Positions 1-6,115 of a stretch of DNA of 10,733 nt are shown here, piece by piece; the stretch's first letter is position 1, and the number at the start of each line of letters is the position of its first letter. The position numbers were made by a program, and so were the translations under genes. This DNA is from Verrucomicrobiota bacterium (GTDB taxonomy: Bacteria > Verrucomicrobiota > Verrucomicrobiia > Chthoniobacterales > UBA10450), in contig QHPM01000116.1 of the NCBI GenBank assembly GCA_003219095.1, positions 1 through 10,733 on the forward strand, read 5' to 3'. The notes under the pieces are model-generated. The model saw only the letters and a list, made by a program, of their open reading frames with translations. It ran no database searches and was not told the DNA's origin.

Positions 1-747
1 CGGAAGATTTCGCAGCCGGACCAGCGCTGGCATCAACGGATCGACATCGATCTCAAGCAACTTGGTACGAAAGCTCGCTTTCAGATTTCGTGGCGGCGCT
101 TTGGCGAGCAGGCGGCCGCTCTCGATGAAACCCACCTCGGTGCAACGCTCCGCTTCATCCATGTAATGGGTAGTGACGAAAATTGTTTTTCCACCGTTAC
201 TTAAATCATAGAGCAAATTCCAAATATGTTGACGGTGCACCGGGTCGAGCCCAGATGTCGGTTCATCGAGAAAGAGCAGAGGCGGGTCGTGTACCAAAGC
301 GCAACCAAGCGCGAGTAATTGCCGCATACCTCCCGATAAACTCCCGGCCGCAGTGTCGCGTTTTTCTTCGAGATCGGCCAGGCGCAATAAATTCGCGATT
401 CGTTCCTCCAATTGCGTAACCGGCACGCGACATGCGCCGCCAAAAAAGCGAAAATTTTCCTCAACCGTCAGATCGGGATACAAACTGAAACGTTGCGCAA
501 CGTAGCCGAACTTCGCCCGCACCAACTGGCGCTGCTGCCATACGTCGTGGCCAGAGATCGTCGCCTTTCCGCCAGTCGGATGCGTCAGCCCGCACAACAT
601 CCGGATCGTAGTCGTCTTGCCTGCACCATTGGCGCCGAGAAATCCGAAGATCGTCCCGGCTGCAATCACGAGGGAAACGTCCCGCACGGCCTGAACGTCG
701 CCGAAACGCTTGCTCAGCTTGTCGAGCACGATCACCGGTTCATTCAT
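1..747 (-). CDS. ABC transporter ATP-binding protein, drug/ABC-2 export type (C-terminus outside window)
   Basis: Reading the minus strand from the ATG at 747 gives 249 uninterrupted codons that reach the left edge, so the C-terminus is missing. All nucleotide-binding-domain motifs are visible: Walker A GANGAGKTT (residues 38-46), Q-loop YVAQ (82-85), signature LSGGM (137-141), Walker B LLFLDEP (157-163), D-loop SGLD (165-168) and switch histidine H194 in VTTHYMDEAE. The Q-loop region (FSLYPDLTVEEN) and the TTHYMDEAERC ending are typical of the ATPases that partner ABC-2 permeases in multidrug or polysaccharide export (YbhF/CcmA-like). The protein would energise export through a permease probably encoded further left. 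No strong Shine-Dalgarno sequence precedes the ATG, and an in-frame stop lies about 60 bp upstream. The gene is divergent from the secreted-protein operon, about 70 bp away. Family assignment is secure; the substrate cannot be told. Confidence 0.93.
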   Translation of the reverse strand, partial: MNEPVIVLDKLSKRFGDVQAVRDVSLVIAAGTIFGFLGANGAGKTTTIRMLCGLTHPTGGKATISGHDVWQQRQLVRAKFGYVAQRFSLYPDLTVEENFRFFGGACRVPVTQLEERIANLLRLADLEEKRDTAAGSLSGGMRQLLALGCALVHDPPLLFLDEPTSGLDPVHRQHIWNLLYDLSNGGKTIFVTTHYMDEAERCTEVGFIESGRLLAKAPPRNLKASFRTKLLEIDVDPLMPALVRLRNLP

Positions 748-815
748 TTGCGAAACGTTATTGCGATGGCAGAGCAAGATTTGCAACCCGGCGACGTGCC
801 GTTAGAAGTGTGCGC

Positions 816-1817
816 ATGAGAAACGGCTCCCTGCTTTGTTTTGCCCTGATCGTTTCGGCCGGCATCGGCGTCGTGTCGGCCGATCCGGTTTCGGAACTGA
901 GCAGCTTCTCTATTTTCGATAAAGTCGATCTGGCGCAATTAGCGAAAAGCGACGCGAAAACGGCGCACGGTCCACCGATGAACAATCCGCGGTTCCTCTC
1001 CGTGCAAAGCGTTTACGTTATGCCTGGCTCGCCCGCGCAACACTTGGAAGCAATGCGTAATTGGAATCCGACCGAGCACCACGAATCCAAAGTTTATCTG
1101 CACGGTGATCTTTCCGGTTCGCCAAGCGAGGCTGCTTTTGCCAAGCTCAAAAACGCTCCCGATAATGCCCCGGTGCGTGCGTTTGTAAACGCGACTACCA
1201 AAATGGCAAATGAATTGCAGCTCAGTCGCGAGGAATCAGCGAAGTGGAAAGGAGGTAATGGCGCATTTTCGGGTGCCGGCGGCGATTTCTGGATTGGCAT
1301 TCTTGTTGCGCGTGCCCGCGCCTTTTCCAGTGGCGGAACTTCCGCGCAGCCGCCCTACGATCACGCCGGCCCAGCGGTGCGACCTGGCGATGAATTGAAT
1401 GGTCTGCTTCGCGAGCAAGGCAAAATCCGCAAGCAATTCGCGGGTCTGCTCGATAGCACCGGCATCGGCCGCGGCGCTGGATCGCTCAAACCGGACTTGT
1501 ATTGGGAACTGCTAAATGCCGATGACCTTGCGGCCGCCACACTCGGCGCCTTCTATTCGCGTAACACCGGCGGAAATGTCCAGGCCGCCGATACTTTTTA
1601 TTACGCCAGTGGCGGCTTCTACGTGACGCTGACTATGCATCAAATGTGGCCGGTGGATGTGAATGGCAAACCGCACACCCTCATCTGGCGCGGCGACATG
1701 GTTTCGTCTGCTTCGCTCGCTGATTTACACGGCGTCGAAAAACTCGGTTCGGAATCGGCAATGATGAAGGATATCGCCAAATCCATCGCGCTTTTCCGCA
1801 GGCAAAGTGGGCACTGA
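816..1817 (+). CDS. Secreted protein of unknown function
   Basis: I do not recognise a family. The product is 333 aa from ATG 816, or 335 aa from an in-frame GTG at 810; neither has a clear ribosome-binding site. Residues 1 to about 22 form a classical signal peptide: Arg-Asn n-region, hydrophobic core LLCFALIVSAGIGVV, and cleavage likely after VSA before DPVSE. The mature protein has no further membrane segment and no Cys-rich or repeat region. It is mixed alpha/beta in character, with a Gly/Ser-rich central part (GAFSGAGGDFW) and aromatic C-terminal stretches (DTFYYASGGFYVTLTMHQMWPVDVNGKPHTLIWRGD) that suggest a beta-sheet domain. It ends 6 bp before the beta-barrel gene, so the two are probably co-transcribed, which suggests a periplasmic or surface role linked to that barrel. 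That the gene is real is supported by the long clean frame and the signal peptide; the function is open. Confidence 0.85.
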   Translation: MRNGSLLCFALIVSAGIGVVSADPVSELSSFSIFDKVDLAQLAKSDAKTAHGPPMNNPRFLSVQSVYVMPGSPAQHLEAMRNWNPTEHHESKVYLHGDLSGSPSEAAFAKLKNAPDNAPVRAFVNATTKMANELQLSREESAKWKGGNGAFSGAGGDFWIGILVARARAFSSGGTSAQPPYDHAGPAVRPGDELNGLLREQGKIRKQFAGLLDSTGIGRGAGSLKPDLYWELLNADDLAAATLGAFYSRNTGGNVQAADTFYYASGGFYVTLTMHQMWPVDVNGKPHTLIWRGDMVSSASLADLHGVEKLGSESAMMKDIAKSIALFRRQSGH

Positions 1818-1823
1818 ATCGTG

Positions 1824-2702
1824 ATGCCGCGCAATTTCAGCCGCCAGTTGCTGGTCGCGATTTTTCTGACGGCGGCCACAGCTTCATTCGGGAGTGACTT
1901 TTGGCCCGGCGAATATTCATTTGAGGAAACTTATGTTGATGAGGCCAGTGTGGCCCGAGGACCCCATCGCGTGGAAGACTTCAATGAGAGTGACACCTTG
2001 CTTCGTTTGATTCTTACTCCGCGGGTGAAGCTCGGCGTCTTACGACTCGGCTTCGAATACGAACAATTCTCCTTCGGCTTGGGCAAAAATGCGCCTCTCC
2101 CGAATACACTCCAATCCGTCGCCGTTGTCGCTGGAATCGATACTCAGTTCTCCGATTCCATTCTCGTTAGATTGGAAGCTACTCCCGGCGTTTATAGCGA
2201 AGCTTTCCGGCCCGGATCGACCGATTTCAACATGCCGTTCGAGGTCGGCGGTACCTATATTTATAATCCTGATTTGCAGTTCGTAGTTGGAGTCAGCATT
2301 GACGTAGAACGAAAGTTTCCCGTCATTCCCGGCGGCGGCATCCGCTGGAAATTTCAACCTCACTGGGTGCTCAATGCGGTTCTACCGACACCGCGTCTCG
2401 AATTCGAATGGAATAAGAACCTGACTTTGTATGCCGGGGCGACTCTGAAGGAAACAAATTTCCGAGTGAGCGATAATTTCGGTCGCGACCATGGAATTCC
2501 CAGGTTGAATCATGCCGTGCTGACCTATAGCGAAGTGCGAGCCGGTGGCGGCATCGATTGGAAGCTTACAAGCTGGCTGTCCGTCAATGCCGAGGCCGGC
2601 TATCAACCATATCGCAACTTCGACTTCTATCGCGCCAATATCCGCTTCCACGAAGATAGCAGTGCGCCCTATGGAATGATTGCGCTGCATGGCGCGTTCT
2701 AA
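1824..2702 (+). CDS. Outer-membrane beta-barrel protein, DUF6268-like
   Basis: A 292-aa product from ATG 1824 (a GTG at 1821 adds one residue). An N-terminal signal peptide (RQLLVAIFLTAATASFG, cleavage near residue 24) is followed by alternating polar/hydrophobic strands: RLILTPRVKLGVLRLGFEYE, SVAVVAGIDTQF, SILVRLEATPG, LQFVVGVSIDVE, LTLYAGATL and SWLSVNAEAGY. It ends in a phenylalanine after a final strand (YGMIALHGAF), the usual C-terminal signature for insertion by the BAM complex. The block FPVIPGGGIRWKF..HWVLNAVLPTPRLEF (residues 166-195) resembles the conserved core of DUF6268 barrels, which I know mainly from Verrucomicrobiota and Planctomycetota; this match is from memory. It directly follows the secreted-protein gene, so the pair forms an operon. 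Whether it is a pore, a receptor or a structural barrel is unknown. Outer-membrane barrel is well supported; the exact family is moderately supported. Confidence 0.82.
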   Translation: MPRNFSRQLLVAIFLTAATASFGSDFWPGEYSFEETYVDEASVARGPHRVEDFNESDTLLRLILTPRVKLGVLRLGFEYEQFSFGLGKNAPLPNTLQSVAVVAGIDTQFSDSILVRLEATPGVYSEAFRPGSTDFNMPFEVGGTYIYNPDLQFVVGVSIDVERKFPVIPGGGIRWKFQPHWVLNAVLPTPRLEFEWNKNLTLYAGATLKETNFRVSDNFGRDHGIPRLNHAVLTYSEVRAGGGIDWKLTSWLSVNAEAGYQPYRNFDFYRANIRFHEDSSAPYGMIALHGAF

Positions 2703-2704
2703 CG

Positions 2705-2730
2705 GTCATCTCGAGCGAAGCCGAGGGATC
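2705..2730 (+). repeat. Dispersed intergenic repeat, copy 1 (GTCATC..GAG..GGATC type)
   Basis: Three bases after the barrel stop codon comes GTCATC, then TCGAGCGAAGCCGAG, ending in GGATC. Related sequence recurs at 5809-5844 and 5905-5930, always between genes. The shared skeleton is GTCATC, then (C/T)(C/T)GAG(C/T)G, a variable gap, G(C/T)(C/G)(A/G)A(A/G)GGA. It may be an extragenic repeat or the tail of a processing/termination element for the operon; function is not established. Confidence 0.6.
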
Positions 2731-2851
2731 CCGATGCGATCCGTGAAGCTGCAGGCGCGGATCATTCTTGCCTTGGCTAAGCAATTCTGGCAAGAGCGTC
2801 GGCCATGACTCTGTCTTGCATGGGCGGCAACCTAAAAGGCAAGGTGATCAG

Positions 2852-2902
2852 ATGGAGCACCTCCGTAAAGAAAGACGTAGCTTCTCTTCCATTCCTCGTT
2901 AG
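2852..2902 (+). CDS. Possible 16-codon leader ORF upstream of the TonB-like lipoprotein
   Basis: ATG 2852 opens a short frame, MEHLRKERRSFSSIPR, ending at TAG 2900-2902. An AAGGTGA stretch 5-8 bases before the ATG could serve as a ribosome-binding site, better than anything in front of the next gene. The TAG is directly followed, in the same frame, by the GTG start of the lipoprotein at 2903. It could be a translated leader that couples initiation of the lipoprotein, or the residue of a longer N-terminus separated by a nonsense codon. Chance cannot be excluded at this length. Confidence 0.3.
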   Translation: MEHLRKERRSFSSIPR

Positions 2903-3394
2903 GTGAAAGCTGCGCCTCGGTATATAACAAAAGGCTGCCTGCTGGTCGCGACACTTCAGTGTGCGTTGCTTAGTGCCTGCCAGACGTTACCACCGCAACC
3001 GATGCCGAGCCCGCCAACTACCGCTGTAGATGCGGCGGGAGTTCAGCACAGTTCAAGCGATTATCCGAAGGGACAGGCACCCTGGGTTGCGGATCTGCTT
3101 CGCACATCGCGGCCCGAATACCCTTCTCAAGAGCGCGCACTCCACCGCGTAGGCGCGGGCCGGTTCCGTGTCACACTTGACCTACCTACTGGCACTGTCG
3201 TTAGCGTGTCCGTACTGCAGTCAACGGGGTTTAAGGCGCTCGACGAAAGTGCCGTGGCCGCATTGTCACGCTGGCGTTGGAAGCCCGGGAGGTGGAAAGA
3301 AATCAATATTCAAGTGCGGTTTACAATGTCTCAAAGCTCCCTGCCGGAATATCGGCCGACCTCGAGCCCGTTTGATATACATCTACTGCATTAA
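2903..3394 (+). CDS. Lipoprotein with TonB C-terminal-like domain
   Basis: A 163-aa product from GTG 2903, the first possible start because a TAG sits immediately upstream in frame. Residues 1-26 form a lipoprotein signal: basic n-region MKAAPRYITK, hydrophobic CLLVATLQCALLSAC and lipobox LSAC with the lipidated Cys at 26. A short Pro-rich linker (QTLPPQPMPSPPTT) follows. Residues 67 to about 142 look like a TonB C-terminal domain (PF03544): RPEYPSQERALHRVGAGRFR, then V..V.V.QSTGFKALDESAVAALSRWRWKPG, then a closing strand INIQVRF. Canonical TonB is anchored by an N-terminal transmembrane helix and spans the periplasm. This one is short and lipid-anchored, so it is probably not a full energy transducer and may bind peptidoglycan or an outer-membrane partner. 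No ExbB/ExbD genes are nearby. Domain call fairly sure; role unknown. Confidence 0.8.
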   Translation: MKAAPRYITKGCLLVATLQCALLSACQTLPPQPMPSPPTTAVDAAGVQHSSSDYPKGQAPWVADLLRTSRPEYPSQERALHRVGAGRFRVTLDLPTGTVVSVSVLQSTGFKALDESAVAALSRWRWKPGRWKEINIQVRFTMSQSSLPEYRPTSSPFDIHLLH

Positions 3395-3554
3395 CAGCGG
3401 GATTGTGTTGACCGGTTTCAAATGACGTCGGGCGGACGCGAAGGTCCACTATGGGTTTAGCCCTAAAGTACGTCTAAACGAGACGCTACAGGCGACGCCT
3501 ACCCGGCTTGTTTCGTCGCCGTGGCGATATCATTTATTCAATGGCTGACGTTCT
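3395..3554. other. Intergenic gap between convergent genes with small stem-loops
   Basis: This 160-bp gap separates the plus-strand lipoprotein from the minus-strand amidohydrolase. It holds a 5-bp stem (CGTCT 3471-3475 with AGACG 3481-3485, 5-nt loop) and a 7-bp stem (GGCGACG 3491-3497 with CGTCGCC 3514-3520). Neither is followed by a real T-run, so they are weak candidates for a shared terminator. No gene is visible. Confidence 0.35.
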
Positions 3555-4340
3555 CTAATACAGATCCTGCCGGCGATGATCGAATACGGCCATGCGGCTG
3601 CGAACGGAATTGATTACGTCTTCTGAAATCTCAGCTTGAATCAGCTCTTCGCGATCGGCGGAGGCGGCTGCAACAATCACACCGTAAGGATCGATAATTG
3701 CTGACGTACCACAGAAAGTCACTCCGTCGTCTGTCCCGACTCGATTTGCTAAAATGACGTAGCATTGGTTTTCAGTCGCACGCGCCAGCGCCAGAATCCG
3801 TAAATGTTCCAGGCGCGGGAATGGCCAGGCCGAGGAATTAACGAACACATTCGCGCCATGTTCCAGCGCGAGGGCGCGACAAACTTCGGGAAATCGAAGA
3901 TCGTAACAAATCGTTAGGCCGAGATTGAACTTGTCGAGTGTGCAACTGACGAAATCGTCGCCTGCAGTAAAAACCGGCCGCTCGTCCAACGGCGCAGCTG
4001 TCACCAAATGGGTCTTGTGATATTTCGCCCGGATGTTGCCACCAGCATCGACGAAAGCCTGCGAGTTATAAATGCGCGGACCGTCGCGATCAGAAACGCC
4101 GGCGATGATTGCAAGCGAAAGTTGCTTTGCCATCTTTTGAAGCCGCGGGACAGCGCCTTCCTTCCAGGAGGTTGCGTGCTTTCGAATCACCGGCATCGAA
4201 TAGCCGGTATCGATCATTTCAGGAAAGACGATCAGTTCCGCACCGGAATCTTTCGCACGAGAAGCGAAATCGTTAATCGTGCGCAGATTCGCCTCCAGAT
4301 CTCCCGGGGTGCTGGCAATTTGGGCAGCGGCGATTTTCAT
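3555..4340 (-). CDS. Carbon-nitrogen hydrolase (nitrilase superfamily amidohydrolase)
   Basis: A 261-aa cytoplasmic enzyme of the usual length for a single-domain nitrilase-superfamily member (PF00795). The catalytic triad is in place: Glu41 in VFPEM, Lys109 in YHKTHL and Cys145 in LTICYDLRFPE. The flanking pattern NSSAWP and ARATENQCYVILANRVG is also typical. These enzymes hydrolyse amides or nitriles through a Cys thioester, releasing ammonia. The ICYDLRFPE form is common in omega-amidase, deaminated-glutathione amidase and general carbon-nitrogen hydrolase branches, so the substrate is not determined. It starts at ATG 4340, 15 bp downstream of the MFS exporter stop on the same strand, and the two are probably co-transcribed. 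No clear Shine-Dalgarno is seen, which fits coupled expression. It ends with TAG, showing that amber is an ordinary stop in this genome. Confidence 0.92.
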   Translation of the reverse strand: MKIAAAQIASTPGDLEANLRTINDFASRAKDSGAELIVFPEMIDTGYSMPVIRKHATSWKEGAVPRLQKMAKQLSLAIIAGVSDRDGPRIYNSQAFVDAGGNIRAKYHKTHLVTAAPLDERPVFTAGDDFVSCTLDKFNLGLTICYDLRFPEVCRALALEHGANVFVNSSAWPFPRLEHLRILALARATENQCYVILANRVGTDDGVTFCGTSAIIDPYGVIVAAASADREELIQAEISEDVINSVRSRMAVFDHRRQDLY

Positions 4341-4355
4341 AAGGAGATGTTGATC

Positions 4356-5729
4356 CTAGCGCAAGGTTTTATCCAGTCGGCCAATCTTCAACGTTTCCGG
4401 CCACCACTTCGCCACACCGAGAACGACGAGAATGGTCCCGATTCCACCACCGACGACCGAGAGAACCGGGCCAAACAACGCGGCGGTTAGACCGGATTCA
4501 AGCGCGCCAAATTCATTCGAGGTGCCGATAAAGATATTGTTTACCGCGGAAACGCGGCCGCGCATTTCATCGGGCGTGACCAGTTGTACGATGGTGCCGC
4601 GAATGATCACGCTCACGCTATCGAAGGCGCCGATTAAAAAGAGCATGGCGAGTGAAAACCAAAACGCGCGCGACAATCCGAAGAGAATGGTGGCGATGCC
4701 AAAACCGGTGACACACCAAAGCAAATTGCGACCGGCGTATTTCATCGGCGGCAAGTAGGCAACCAGCAACGCGATACCGAATGCGCCGATCGCCGGCATG
4801 GCGCGCATCCAACCGAGCCCGATCGCGCCGACATGCAGAATTTGATCGGCAAACATCGGAAGTAGGGCGGTCGCGCCGCCGAGCAAGACCGCGAACAGGT
4901 CGAGCGTGATGGTTGCAAGAATGACATGTTTGCTCAGAACAAAACGCATCCCCGCCTGCAAACTGCGCCAGGTATTTTGCTCTTCCCGTTTTTCCCGGAC
5001 CGGCGTCCGTGGAATTGGCGATACCAGAAGGAAGAAAAGAAAAGAGCAGATGGCATCGATGATGTAAACGCAGGAAAAACTAACGTGCGCGACGATGAAC
5101 CCGCTAATGGCAGGGCCAGCGACCGAGCCGATTTGAAAGACGCTGTTGTTCCAGGTGACGGCGTTGGCAAAAGCGTCTCGCGGCACCAGTGTCGGAAAAA
5201 ATGAACTTCGCGCGGCCCAGGCAAAAGTTCGGGCCGTCCCCGAAACAAAGAGCAATAGATAAATCAGCGGCACTGAGAAGTCATCGAAATGGAAGGCTGA
5301 TTGATGGCGCTCGAAAATCCGGGCGATCCCACGCAATAAATCGTTTCCGTGCTGTAAAATCGGCCACGCCGGAATGGCAAGATGTTTCCAGGAAACGATG
5401 GCGAGCGCAGCGGACGCGATTGCGCTGAAAAACTGCGCGATCATGATGATATGTTTTCGGCTGTATTTGTCCGCCAGATGTCCCGCCGGCAGCGACAAAC
5501 AAACTACCGGAACCGCAAGCACCAGGCCGACTAACCCGAGCGCGGTAGCGGAATGTGTGCGCCGGTAAACCTCCCATTCCACCGCTACGGCCAACATTTG
5601 GCGGCCGACGATGGCGAGAAGATTTCCCGTCATATAAAGATTGAAATTGAAAAAGCGAAAGGCGGCGTAGGGATCGTGCGACGGCTTAGCAATTGGCGGA
5701 ATAGCCGGCAGCGCTTCGTCTTGATTCAT
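4356..5729 (-). CDS. MFS transporter, EntS/MFS_3-like exporter
   Basis: A 457-aa polytopic membrane protein with about 12 hydrophobic segments. The loop after TM2 carries the MFS motif A form GHLADKYSRK (residues 83-92). In the second half, TPDEMRGRVSAVNNIF (385-400) followed by SNEFGALESG is characteristic of the MFS_3 group (PF05977), which includes the enterobactin exporter EntS and macrolide-type efflux pumps. It should be an inner-membrane, proton-driven exporter of a small molecule; the substrate is unknown. An unusually long hydrophilic insert lies between TM3 and TM4 (about residues 114-152, HGNDLLRGIARIFERHQSAF). The start at ATG 5729 is the only ATG near the first hydrophobic segment and gives a 30-residue cytoplasmic N-terminus; no Shine-Dalgarno precedes it. 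It leads the operon with the carbon-nitrogen hydrolase. Confidence 0.9.
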   Translation of the reverse strand: MNQDEALPAIPPIAKPSHDPYAAFRFFNFNLYMTGNLLAIVGRQMLAVAVEWEVYRRTHSATALGLVGLVLAVPVVCLSLPAGHLADKYSRKHIIMIAQFFSAIASAALAIVSWKHLAIPAWPILQHGNDLLRGIARIFERHQSAFHFDDFSVPLIYLLLFVSGTARTFAWAARSSFFPTLVPRDAFANAVTWNNSVFQIGSVAGPAISGFIVAHVSFSCVYIIDAICSFLFFLLVSPIPRTPVREKREEQNTWRSLQAGMRFVLSKHVILATITLDLFAVLLGGATALLPMFADQILHVGAIGLGWMRAMPAIGAFGIALLVAYLPPMKYAGRNLLWCVTGFGIATILFGLSRAFWFSLAMLFLIGAFDSVSVIIRGTIVQLVTPDEMRGRVSAVNNIFIGTSNEFGALESGLTAALFGPVLSVVGGGIGTILVVLGVAKWWPETLKIGRLDKTLR

Positions 5730-5808
5730 GAGTGATGGCGTGCGGAACGCGCTCGCGAGAGGCTAACGTTACGATTTGGCGCTGCAAGGGGCTTGAAGTC
5801 CGTATTTT

Positions 5809-5844
5809 GTCATCCTGAGTGGAACACGGCGAAGTCAAAGGATC
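5809..5844 (+). repeat. Dispersed intergenic repeat, copy 2
   Basis: Begins GTCATCCTGAGTGG and ends GAAGTCAAAGGATC. It matches copy 1 (2705-2730) at both ends but has about ten extra bases (AACACGGC region) in the middle. It lies 80 bp upstream of the MFS start. Confidence 0.6.
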
Positions 5845-5900
5845 TCTGACTACTGGCCGCGATTCCTGTTTTTTCTTTAAAATGCAAATCGCCGCCTCAT

Positions 5901-5955
5901 GCGTGTCATCCCGAGCGCACGCGAGGGACCTCGCCCAAACGCAGGGATGACACGC
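5901..5955 (+). repeat. Palindromic copy of the dispersed repeat (12-bp inverted arms)
   Basis: GCGTGTCATCCC at 5901-5912 is a perfect 12-bp inverted match to GGGATGACACGC at 5944-5955, with 31 bases between. The left arm contains the repeat head GTCATCCCGAG, followed by GAGGGACC. The right arm is a second head in opposite orientation, so this is a pair of half-repeats facing each other. It could form a stem-loop in DNA or RNA and resembles REP/BIME-like extragenic palindromes in design, without sequence identity to the enterobacterial ones. Confidence 0.65.
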
Positions 5956-6115
5956 GCCAGGTTAAAATTGAAGGCGGGTCGTCAATTTGATTTCGCCAGC
6001 GACGAGTTGAAAGACTAGTGCGAAGAGTCTGTAACTAGTTAGAGATTTCTTGACGGCGCTGGAAATGACAGATGTGGGCACTTGCATCAGCGATCACGCC
6101 GCGTAGTTGCAAGCA

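Larger units (their letters stand above)
5730..6115. other. Long intergenic region between divergent genes, repeat-bearing
   Basis: About 386 bp separate the MFS gene (minus) from the sulfite-reductase flavoprotein (plus), and both promoters must lie here. It contains two copies of the dispersed repeat (5809-5844 and 5905-5955) and a 7-bp AT-rich inverted repeat (AAATTGA 5965-5971 with TCAATTT 5982-5988, 10-nt loop). A TTGACG at 6050-6055 looks like a -35 box but lacks a matching -10 at normal spacing. No coding sequence is supported. Confidence 0.6.

Noticed and set aside
412..819. A 135-codon plus-strand ORF over the ABC ATPase.
   Set aside because: It is antisense to a frame with every ABC motif and its translation has no domain or membrane features.
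2734..2808. A 24-codon ORF (ATG 2734) preceded by GAGGG that could act as a ribosome-binding site.
   Set aside because: The GAGGG is part of the dispersed repeat, the ORF is very short and there is no independent support for translation.
2898..2904. GTTAGGT resembles the GTTRRRY core of integron attC sites in front of the TonB-like lipoprotein, suggesting a gene cassette.
   Set aside because: No matching RYYYAAC core or attC fold was found downstream of the gene; GTCTAAAC near 3472 has one base too many. A 7-base degenerate motif is expected by chance.
5764..5771. TAACGTTA palindrome upstream of the MFS gene as an operator.
   Set aside because: Only 8 bp, no second copy nearby and no regulator gene in the window.
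6050..6055. TTGACG as a -35 box for the flavoprotein gene.
   Set aside because: At 16-18 bases spacing the downstream hexamers are TGTGGG-like and do not resemble a -10 box.
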